Shown: positions 16,421 to 23,358 of the stretch, in pieces
Numbering within the stretch: position 1 is the stretch's first letter
Layout: every line of letters starts with the position of its first letter
NCBI RefSeq assembly: GCF_030406665.1
Contig: NZ_CP129121.1
Coordinates: 496,001-560,000 of the forward strand
From: Halomonas halophila
Lineage (GTDB): Bacteria > Pseudomonadota > Gammaproteobacteria > Pseudomonadales > Halomonadaceae
Direction of reading: 5' to 3'
Length of the DNA stretch: 64,000 nt
Position numbers and translations under genes: made by a program
Notes under the pieces: model-generated
The model's database searches: none
Seen by the model: only the letters and a program-made list of their open reading frames with translations
Told to the model about the DNA's origin: nothing

Positions 16421-17398
16421 ATGCCCGACGCTTCACCCCTTGCATCCGCCGTGCCGCTGTCCCGGCACGTGGGCGTGGTGGTGCTGCCGGGCTTCTCGCT
16501 GCTCGCCCAGGCCTGCGCCACCGAGCCGCTGGTGGTGGCCAATCGCCTGGCGGAGCGCAGCCTCTACCGGCTCTCCACCTATGCGATCGACGCGCGTCCG
16601 GTGCCCAGCGCCGCCGGCCAGGCGCTGGTGCCCGAGGCCTCGGCCGGCGAGCCGGATCAGGCCCTCGACATGCTGCTGGTCTGTGCCCCCGGACCGCTCT
16701 CAGGCAGCGTGCCCGAGGCGCTGCTCGGATGGCTGCGCCGGCTGGCCGCCGCCCGGGTGGTGCTGGGCGGCATCGGCGGCGGCACCGAGGTGCTGGCCCG
16801 GGCCGGGGTGCTCGAGGGCTACCGGGCGACCCTGCCCTGGACGCGCTTCGAGGCCTTCGCCCGCGACTACCCGCGGGTGCGCCTCTCCCAGCAGCTGTTC
16901 GAGATCGACCGCGACCGCTTGACCTGCGGCGGCGGCACCGCGGCCATGGACATGATGATGACGCTGATCGGCAGTCAGCACGGTGCCGAGCTGGCCGAAC
17001 GCATCTCCGAGCACTTCGTGCTCGAGCGCATCCGCATGGGCGACGAGCCGCAGCAGGTGCCGCTGCGCACTCGGCTGGGCAACGCCCCGCAGAGTCTGAT
17101 CGACGCGGTGGCGCTGATGGAGTCCAACATCGAGGAGCCGCTGACCACCCACGAGCTGGCCGAGCACCTGGGCATCTCGCGGCGCCAGCTCGAGCGGCTG
17201 TTCAAGAAGCACCTGCAGGCGGTGCCCAGCCGCTACTACCTCAACCTGCGCCTCCAGCAGGCCCGCAGGCAGCTGCGCGAGAGCGACCGCCCGGCCGGCG
17301 AGATCGCCCTGCAGACCGGCTTTTCCTCGGCGGCGCACTTCTCCACCGCCTATCGCAACCACTTCGGCATCACGCCCCGGGAAGAGCGTCTGGGCTGA
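16421..17398 (+). CDS. AraC/GlxA-family regulator, probably the arginine-catabolism activator
   Basis: A 325-residue regulator with an N-terminal DJ-1/PfpI-like (GATase1-like) ligand domain (about residues 12-185) and a C-terminal AraC-type double helix-turn-helix (about residues 220-315: LTTHELAEHLGISRRQLERL and PAGEIALQTGFSSAAHFSTA). The sequence around MESNIEEPLTTHELAEHL and NHFGITPREER resembles Pseudomonas ArgR and CdhR. Because the arginine succinyltransferase genes lie about 0.8 kb downstream, an ArgR-like role is the best guess. ATG at 16421 has GAGAG upstream; longer in-frame starts lack family similarity. A CdhR/GbdR-type carnitine or betaine sensor is the main alternative. Confidence 0.85.
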   Translation: MPDASPLASAVPLSRHVGVVVLPGFSLLAQACATEPLVVANRLAERSLYRLSTYAIDARPVPSAAGQALVPEASAGEPDQALDMLLVCAPGPLSGSVPEALLGWLRRLAAARVVLGGIGGGTEVLARAGVLEGYRATLPWTRFEAFARDYPRVRLSQQLFEIDRDRLTCGGGTAAMDMMMTLIGSQHGAELAERISEHFVLERIRMGDEPQQVPLRTRLGNAPQSLIDAVALMESNIEEPLTTHELAEHLGISRRQLERLFKKHLQAVPSRYYLNLRLQQARRQLRESDRPAGEIALQTGFSSAAHFSTAYRNHFGITPREERLG

Positions 17399-17412
17399 GG
17401 GTTTCGGTGTCG

Positions 17413-18033
17413 TCAGGCGTGCTTTTGCGCCAGCAGGGCGCGGAACAAGGAGCCCATCATCACCGGGCGGTCGGCCTCTATGACGAAGCCGGCGTCTTCC
17501 AGCAGCGGCCGCGCCTGGCGGGTGATGTCGGTGGCGATGGCCGAGGTGACGAGGTTCAACGCGCGTCGGCCGAGCCCGGCCGGACGCGCGTCGGCCTGGA
17601 ACTTGTCCATCACGCACAGCTGGCCGTTGTCGGCCAGCACCCGGTGTGCCTCGGCGAGGCCGCGGGCCGGGTCGGGCATCACCGCCAGGATCAGGTGCAT
17701 CACCACCACGTCGAAGTGGCCGTCGGGATAGTCGAGGGCCTCGGCGTCCATCACGTCGGCCTGGACGTCGCGATGCAGCGCCCCGGCGCGCCGTTCGAGG
17801 CGCCGGATCATGGCCGGGCTGAGATCGGTGGCGTGCAGCTCGATGTCCCGTGGCAGCCAGGGCAGGTCGAGCCCGGTGCCGGCACCCACCAGCAGCACGC
17901 GCATGCCGGGGCGCCAGTGCACCTGTCCGAGCGCGGCCTGCCGGGCGCGGCGAAAGGCGCGCTCGGCCACGGCATCGTAGATCGGGGCATAGGCGTCGTA
18001 GCGCAGCCGGTTCCAGGCGGTGGTATTGAACAT
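17413..18033 (-). CDS. Class I SAM-dependent methyltransferase
   Basis: A 206-residue methyltransferase. Motif I is VLLVGAGTGLDLPWLP (about residues 47-62), followed by ATDLSPAMIRR and the post-motif HFDVVVMHLILAVMPDP. The N-terminus WNRLRYDAYAPIYD is like phospholipid N-methyltransferases and UbiE/PmtA-like proteins. ATG at 18033 is preceded by GAGGAGG at good spacing; the frame continues to 18075 without a ribosome site. It is convergent with the AraC-type regulator and divergent from astC. The substrate is not known. Confidence 0.85.
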   Translation of the reverse strand: MFNTTAWNRLRYDAYAPIYDAVAERAFRRARQAALGQVHWRPGMRVLLVGAGTGLDLPWLPRDIELHATDLSPAMIRRLERRAGALHRDVQADVMDAEALDYPDGHFDVVVMHLILAVMPDPARGLAEAHRVLADNGQLCVMDKFQADARPAGLGRRALNLVTSAIATDITRQARPLLEDAGFVIEADRPVMMGSLFRALLAQKHA

Positions 18034-18079
18034 CCAGAAGCCTCCTCGGTCTGGCGTCACCTTAGCCGATCGCACCGTG

Positions 18080-18107
18080 AGGCGCCTCGACGGGCGCCTG
18101 CTTTTTT
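18080..18107 (+). terminator. Terminator-like hairpin facing astC
   Basis: AGGCGC/GCGCCT with an 8-base loop, then GC and TTTTTT. It lies between the divergent methyltransferase and astC genes, about 110 bp upstream of astC, and reads toward astC. It may stop transcription entering from upstream, or attenuate a longer astC transcript. Confidence 0.55.
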
Positions 18108-18154
18108 CACAAGTCGTCGTCCCATTGCTGAAAGACCCTCGGCAGGGGGCTCCC

Positions 18155-18160
18155 TATACT
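18155..18160 (+). promoter_or_regulatory. Possible -10 box of the ast operon
   Basis: TATACT lies 55 bp before the astC ATG. There is no good -35 at 16-18 bp, which would fit an activator-dependent promoter, but this is inference from a single hexamer. Confidence 0.35.
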
Positions 18161-18215
18161 CGAATGATCCCCGATTCATCCTGAACGAGTTCGGCTCGAG
18201 ACAACGGAGAACGTC

Positions 18216-19430
18216 ATGACCCACACCCCGACCCGCAGCGATTTCGACCAGTACATGGTGCCCAACTACTCACCGCAGAAGACCATCCCGGTGCGCGGCG
18301 AGGGCAGCCGCCTGTGGGATCAGGAAGGCCGTGAGTACATCGACTTCGCCGGCGGCATCGCGGTGAACGCCCTGGGCCACTGCCATCCGGTGCTGGTGAA
18401 CGCGCTCAAGGCGCAGGCCGACAAGCTGTGGCACCTCTCTAACGTCTATACCAACGAGCCGGCACTTGAGCTGGCGCGTACCCTGGTCGAGCGCACCTTC
18501 GCCGACAAGGTCTTCCTGTGCTCCTCCGGGGGCGAGGCCAACGAGGCCGCGCTGAAGCTGGCGCGCCGCTGGGCCTACAACACCCATGGCGAGCACAAGG
18601 ACAAGATCATCTCCTTCCGCCAGTCGTTCCACGGCCGCACCTTCTTCACTGTCAGCGTCGGCGGCCAGCCCAAGTACGCCCAGGGGTTCGGGCCGGTGCC
18701 GGGCGGCATCATTCATGCCGAGTTCAATGACCTCGAGGCGGTGCGCGAGCTGATGGGCGACGACACCTGCGCGGTGATGGTCGAGCCGATGCAGGGCGAG
18801 GGCGGCATCCTGCCCGCCGCCCCCGAGTTCCTGCAGGGCCTGCGTGCGCTGTGCGACGAGCACGACGCCCTGCTGATCTTCGACGAGGTGCAGACCGGCG
18901 TGGGCCGTTCCGGCACGCTGTTCGCCTACATGCAGTACGGCGTGACCCCGGACATCCTGAGCAGTGCCAAGTCGCTGGGCGGTGGCTTCCCGGTGGGCGC
19001 CATGCTGACCACCGACCGTATCGCGCCGGCCATGGCCATCGGTACTCACGGCTCCACCTACGGCGGCAATGCCCTGGCCTCCGCCGTGGCCCTGGCTGCC
19101 GTGGAGCACATCGACACCCCCGAGGTGCTGGAGGGCGTCAAGCGTCGCCACGACCTGTTCCGCGAGCATCTCGAGACCATCAACCGCAAGCACGGCGTGT
19201 TCAAGGACATTCGCGGCATGGGCCTGCTGATCGGCGCCGAGATGACCGATGCCTACGAGGGCCGCGCCAAGGACATCCTGCCGCTGGCCATCGACGAGGG
19301 CCTGATGGCGCTGGTCGCCGGCCCCAACGTGCTGCGCATGGCGCCGTCGCTGGTGATCCCCGAGGCCGACATCGCCGAGGGCATGGCGCGCCTGGAGCGG
19401 GCCATCGCCCGGCTGGTGGCATCCGAGTGA
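18216..19430 (+). CDS. astC: Succinylornithine/acetylornithine aminotransferase
   Basis: A class III PLP aminotransferase of 404 residues. In the arginine succinyltransferase pathway AstC converts succinylornithine to succinylglutamate semialdehyde; the same fold serves ArgD in synthesis. Visible are the PLP phosphate region CSSGGEANEAALKLAR, the cofactor-binding Asp in LLIFDEVQTGVGR (D223) and the Schiff-base lysine in SSAKSLGGGFP (K252). Being first in an operon with aruF, aruG, astD and astB, it is best called astC. The gap to aruF is about 50 bp. The ribosome site CGGAGAA precedes ATG 18216. Confidence 0.95.
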   Translation: MTHTPTRSDFDQYMVPNYSPQKTIPVRGEGSRLWDQEGREYIDFAGGIAVNALGHCHPVLVNALKAQADKLWHLSNVYTNEPALELARTLVERTFADKVFLCSSGGEANEAALKLARRWAYNTHGEHKDKIISFRQSFHGRTFFTVSVGGQPKYAQGFGPVPGGIIHAEFNDLEAVRELMGDDTCAVMVEPMQGEGGILPAAPEFLQGLRALCDEHDALLIFDEVQTGVGRSGTLFAYMQYGVTPDILSSAKSLGGGFPVGAMLTTDRIAPAMAIGTHGSTYGGNALASAVALAAVEHIDTPEVLEGVKRRHDLFREHLETINRKHGVFKDIRGMGLLIGAEMTDAYEGRAKDILPLAIDEGLMALVAGPNVLRMAPSLVIPEADIAEGMARLERAIARLVASE

Positions 19431-19480
19431 GCCGCGGCCACGCCATGGACGCATCGGAATCATCCGCGGGAGGCCAAGCC

Positions 19481-20551
19481 ATGCTGGTCGTACGTCCCAC
19501 CCGGCCGGCGGACCTGCCGGCCCTGGAGCGGCTGGCGGGCAACGCCTCGCCGCGCCTGACCAACCTGCCGGCCCATCGAGACCGCCTCGAGGAGCGCATC
19601 ATGCGCTCCCAGCGGGCCTTCGAGGCCGAGGTGGAGTTTCCCGGCGACGAGCACTACACCTTCGTGCTCGAGGACCTGGAGCGCGGCGAGGTGGTGGGCA
19701 CCGCCACCGTGCGTGCCCAGGCCGGCGCCCGGGAGGCCTACTACACCTATCGCCAGGAAACCCTGATTCACGCCTCGCAGCAGCTCGACGTGCGCCGCGA
19801 GGTGCAGACCCTGTCGCTGTCCCACGAGGTCTCCGAGGCGAGCCTGCTGTGTGCCTACTCGCTGGACCCGCGCTACCGCGGCACCAGTGCCGAGAGCCTG
19901 CTGCGCCGGGCGCGGCTGATGTTCATCGCCCAGTACCCGGAGCGCTTCGCCGAGATCCTGGCGATGGCCTTTCCCGGCTTCCTGGACGACGACCAGCAGT
20001 CGCCGTTCTGGAACAGCGTGGGGCGTCACTTCTTCCAGCGCGACTACCAGGAGATCAACTACGTGGCCGGGGTCCGCTCGAAGAGCTTCATCGCCGAGGT
20101 GATGCCCCAGTTCCCGCTCTACCTGGCGCTGCTCACGCCCCAGGCGCGGGCCGCTATCGGCCGTGAGCACCCGGACCACGAGGCGGCACTCGACGAGATG
20201 CTGGCCGAGGGCTTCCTGCGTTCGCGCCACGTCGACATCTTCGATGCCGGCCCGGTGATCAAGGCCGAGCGCGAGCGGCTCGAGAGCTTCCGCCGCGCCG
20301 CCTGGCACCCGGTCCGTATCCGCCCGGCCCACTCGCTGCCGGACGCCGAGCCGGCGATGGTCGCCAACCAGCGTCTCGACGACTTCCGCTGCGTGGTGGC
20401 GCGCTATGCGCTGTCGCCCACCGGCCAGCTGATGCTGTCGCCGGAGCACGCCGAACGGCTCGGCGTGGAGGAGGGCCGCGCCGTGCTGGCCGCGCCGCTC
20501 GGCCTGCCGGGCGACGCCGACGACCCGGGCTACGACGAGGGAGAGCTGTGA
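19481..20551 (+). CDS. aruF: Arginine/ornithine succinyltransferase, alpha subunit (AruF-like)
   Basis: A 356-residue protein of the AstA family, which transfers succinyl from succinyl-CoA to the alpha-amino group of arginine. The N-terminus MLVVRPTRPADLPALERLAG and the motifs HEVSEASLLCAYSLDPRYRG, PFWNSVGRHFF and EVMPQFPLYL are typical. As in Pseudomonas there are two tandem AstA-family genes forming a heteromer, rather than one as in E. coli. GGGAGG lies 9 bp before ATG 19481. The stop overlaps the start of the next gene by one base (TGATG). Confidence 0.93.
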   Translation: MLVVRPTRPADLPALERLAGNASPRLTNLPAHRDRLEERIMRSQRAFEAEVEFPGDEHYTFVLEDLERGEVVGTATVRAQAGAREAYYTYRQETLIHASQQLDVRREVQTLSLSHEVSEASLLCAYSLDPRYRGTSAESLLRRARLMFIAQYPERFAEILAMAFPGFLDDDQQSPFWNSVGRHFFQRDYQEINYVAGVRSKSFIAEVMPQFPLYLALLTPQARAAIGREHPDHEAALDEMLAEGFLRSRHVDIFDAGPVIKAERERLESFRRAAWHPVRIRPAHSLPDAEPAMVANQRLDDFRCVVARYALSPTGQLMLSPEHAERLGVEEGRAVLAAPLGLPGDADDPGYDEGEL

Positions 20552-21597
20552 TGCGCATTCGACCGATCGCCCCGTCCGACCTGGACGAGCTGCAGGCGGT
20601 GGCCCGGGAGACCGGGGTGGGCTTCACCTCGCTGCCCGACAACCGCGACTTCCTGGCCGCCAAGATCGACACCGCGGTCAGCGCCTTTGCCCAGCAGACG
20701 CCGGTGGACCAGCGCCTCTACTTCTTCGTGCTCGAGGACGAGGCCAGTGGCAAGCTGGCCGGCTGCTGCGCCATCGAGGGCCAGGTGGGCCGCGAGGTGC
20801 CTTTCTATCACTACCGGCTGGGCACCCTGGCGCACTCCTCGGTGCAGCTCGACCTGCACCGCACCATCGACACCCTGTTCCTGAGCTCGGACCACACCGG
20901 CGACGCCGAAGTGGCCTCGCTGTTCCTGCGCCCCGAGTATCGCGGCGGCGACCGCCGGCACGAGCGCAACGGCGCGCTGCTGTCGATGGTGCGCTGGCTG
21001 TTCATGGCCCAGTTCCGCGACAGCTTCCCCGACAAGGTGCTGGCCGAGATGCGCGGCAGGTTCGACGCCGAGGGCAGGAGCCCGTTCTGGGAGTGCCTGG
21101 GCAGCAACTTCTTCCCCATGGACTTCAACGAGGCCGACCGGCTCACGGGGCTGGGGCAGAAGAGCTTTATCGGCGAGCTGATGCCCAAGTTCCCGATCTA
21201 CACCCCCTTCCTCTCCGAGGAGGCCCGGGCCTGCATCGGCGAGGTCCACGAGCACACCCGCCCGGCGCTGGCGATGCTCAAGAAGGAGGGCCTGCGCTGG
21301 GAAGGGTTTATCGACATCTTCGATGGTGGCCCCACCGTGGAGGCCTACATCGACGACGTGCGCGGCGTGCGCCTGTCGCGGACCTGCCGCGTGGAGATCA
21401 AGGCCGACGAACTCGAGCAGGCCGAACGGCCGCGCTGGCTGGCCGCGACCACCTCCATGGCCGGCTTCCGCGCGGCCTGGCTGGGCCGCGGACCCGACGA
21501 CGACGGCGTGGTGACGCTGAGCGAGGCCGAGGCGGCACGCCTCGAGGTCGCCGCCGGCGACACCCTGCGTATTCTGGATAGCGACGAGGAGGCGTGA
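20551..21597 (+). CDS. aruG: Arginine/ornithine succinyltransferase, beta subunit (AruG-like)
   Basis: A 348-residue second AstA-family subunit. It shares PFWECLGSNFFPMDF, ADRLTGLGQKSFIGELMPKF and VEAYIDDVRGVR with AruG/AstA. ATG 20551 overlaps the aruF stop (TGATG), indicating translational coupling; a GTG one codon earlier is also in frame. The end of the gene overlaps the astD start in the same way at 21597. It should act with AruF on arginine and possibly ornithine. Confidence 0.93.
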   Translation: MRIRPIAPSDLDELQAVARETGVGFTSLPDNRDFLAAKIDTAVSAFAQQTPVDQRLYFFVLEDEASGKLAGCCAIEGQVGREVPFYHYRLGTLAHSSVQLDLHRTIDTLFLSSDHTGDAEVASLFLRPEYRGGDRRHERNGALLSMVRWLFMAQFRDSFPDKVLAEMRGRFDAEGRSPFWECLGSNFFPMDFNEADRLTGLGQKSFIGELMPKFPIYTPFLSEEARACIGEVHEHTRPALAMLKKEGLRWEGFIDIFDGGPTVEAYIDDVRGVRLSRTCRVEIKADELEQAERPRWLAATTSMAGFRAAWLGRGPDDDGVVTLSEAEAARLEVAAGDTLRILDSDEEA

Positions 21598-23066
21598 TGA
21601 AGGCGATGCAACGGCTGCTGATCGGCGGCGAGTGGCAGGACGGCGAGGCCGAGGGCTTCGCCAAGCAGGACCCGGTCTCGGGCGAGACGCTGTGGCAGGG
21701 CCACGCCGCCTCCGAGGCTCAGGTGGGCGCCGCCGTCGAGGCCGCCCGCGCCGCCTTCCCGGCCTGGGCGCGGCAGACGTTCGAGGCGCGCCAGGCGCTG
21801 GTCGAGCGCTTCCGCGAGGTGCTCGAGAGCCACCGCGAGGACCTGGCCACGGCGATCGCCGGCGAGACCGGCAAGCCGCTGTGGGAGGCCCGCACCGAGG
21901 TCGGCGCGATGATCGGCAAGGTGGCGATCTCGATCCGCGCCTACCAGGAGCGCACCGGCGAGCGCGAGCGCGACCTGGGCGAGGCCCGGGCGGTGCTGCG
22001 CCATCGGCCCCACGGCGTGATGGCGGTGTTCGGCCCCTACAACTTCCCCGGCCACCTGCCCAACGGCCACATGGTGCCGGCGCTGCTGGCCGGCAATACC
22101 GTGGTCTTCAAGCCCAGCGAGCAGACCCCGCTGACCGCCGACCTGACGCTGCAGTGCTGGCGCGAGGCCGGCCTGCCCGAGGGCGTGATCAACCTGGTGC
22201 AGGGCGCGGCCCCGGTGGGCCAGGCGCTGTCCTCCCACACCGGCATCGACGGCCTGCTGTTCACCGGCAGCGCCAAGGTCGGCGGCCTGCTGCACCAGCA
22301 GTTCGCCGGCCAGATGGACAAGATCCTGGCCCTCGAGCTCGGCGGCAACAACCCACTGGTGATCAAGGACGTGCCCGACCAGGACGCCGCCGTGCTGACC
22401 ATCCTGCAGTCGGCCTTCCTGTCCGGCGGCCAGCGCTGCACCTGCGCGCGCCGGCTGATCGTGCCGGAAGGGCAGGTGGGCGATCACCTGCTGGACGCCC
22501 TGAGTGACGCCATCTCGCGGCTCCACGTGGCCGGCCAGTTCAGCGAGCCGGCGCCGTTCTATGGCGGCCTGGTCAGCGTGGCCGCCGCCGACGGCCTGCT
22601 GGCGGCCCAGGACGACCTCGAGGCCCGCGGCGGCAGCGTGCTCGCGCGCATGCAGCGCCTGGAGGAGAACACCAGCCTGCTCACGCCGGCGCTGATCGAC
22701 GTCACCGGCCTGGAGGTGCCCGACGAGGAGCACTTCGGACCGCTGCTCAAGGTCCATCGCTACCGCGACTGGGACGAGGCGATGGCATTGGCCAACGACA
22801 CCCGCTACGGCCTCTCCGCCGGGCTGATCGGCGGCGAGCGCGAGGACTGGGACGACTTCCTGCTGCGCATCCGCGCCGGCATCGTCAACTGGAACCGCCA
22901 GACCACCGGCGCCTCCGGCGACGCGCCCTTCGGCGGCGTGGGCGACAGCGGCAATCATCGCCCCAGTGCCTACTACGCGGCCGACTACTGCGCCTACCCC
23001 GTGGCTTCCATGGAAAGCGAGGCGCTGAGTCTGCCCGACAAGCTGCCGCCGGGGGTGACGCTGTGA
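21597..23066 (+). CDS. astD: N-succinylglutamate 5-semialdehyde dehydrogenase
   Basis: A 489-residue NAD(P)+-dependent aldehyde dehydrogenase that oxidises succinylglutamate semialdehyde. FGPYNFPGHLPNGHMVPALL, the catalytic Glu in ALELGGNNPLV (E247) and the nucleophile in GGQRCTCARR (C281) are present. ATG 21597 overlaps the aruG stop. Its last 84 bp (22983-23066) are the first unit of a tandem repeat that copies the C-terminal 27 codons and stop twice more downstream. The stop TGA 23064-23066 overlaps a GTG (23063) that starts a mini-ORF in the repeat. The gene itself looks intact. Confidence 0.95.
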   Translation: MKAMQRLLIGGEWQDGEAEGFAKQDPVSGETLWQGHAASEAQVGAAVEAARAAFPAWARQTFEARQALVERFREVLESHREDLATAIAGETGKPLWEARTEVGAMIGKVAISIRAYQERTGERERDLGEARAVLRHRPHGVMAVFGPYNFPGHLPNGHMVPALLAGNTVVFKPSEQTPLTADLTLQCWREAGLPEGVINLVQGAAPVGQALSSHTGIDGLLFTGSAKVGGLLHQQFAGQMDKILALELGGNNPLVIKDVPDQDAAVLTILQSAFLSGGQRCTCARRLIVPEGQVGDHLLDALSDAISRLHVAGQFSEPAPFYGGLVSVAAADGLLAAQDDLEARGGSVLARMQRLEENTSLLTPALIDVTGLEVPDEEHFGPLLKVHRYRDWDEAMALANDTRYGLSAGLIGGEREDWDDFLLRIRAGIVNWNRQTTGASGDAPFGGVGDSGNHRPSAYYAADYCAYPVASMESEALSLPDKLPPGVTL

Positions 23067-23212
23067 GCCAGGACATGATGCCCAACCCGACCAAGGCACT
23101 CCGAGTGCCTGCTTATATAAGCCCAGCGGACTACTGCGCCTACCCCGTGGCTTCCATGGAAAGCGAGGCGCTGAGTCTGCCCGACAAGCTGCCGCCGGGG
23201 GTGACGCTGTGA
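23063..23212 (+). CDS. Mini-ORF 1 in the astD-astB repeat (AstD C-terminus fusion)
   Basis: A 49-residue frame starting at GTG 23063, which overlaps the astD stop by four bases (GTGA), or at ATG 23075 or 23078 just after CCAGGA. The first 22 residues come from the linker (SQDMMPNPTKALRVPAYISP-type sequence); the last 27 are identical to the AstD C-terminus (from DYCAYPVA to PPGVTL). It may be a real coupled peptide that passes ribosomes from astD to astB, or a by-product of a duplication. No known function. Confidence 0.45.
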   Translation: MSQDMMPNPTKALRVPAYISPADYCAYPVASMESEALSLPDKLPPGVTL

Positions 23213-23358
23213 GCCAGGACATGATGCCCAACCCGACCAAGGCACTCCGAGTGCCTGCTTATATAAGCCCAGCGGACTACTGCGCCTACCCCGTGGCCTC
23301 CATGGAGAGCGAGGCGCTGAGCCTGCCCGACAAACTGCCGCCGGGGGTGACGCTGTGA
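23209..23358 (+). CDS. Mini-ORF 2 in the astD-astB repeat
   Basis: This has the same 49-residue protein as mini-ORF 1, but its last 28 codons come from repeat unit 3, which differs by four synonymous bases. It starts at GTG 23209 overlapping the stop of mini-ORF 1, and its stop (23356-23358) overlaps the GTG of astB at 23355. The chain astD, mini-ORF 1, mini-ORF 2, astB thus has three identical 4-base overlaps. Confidence 0.45.
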   Translation: MSQDMMPNPTKALRVPAYISPADYCAYPVASMESEALSLPDKLPPGVTL

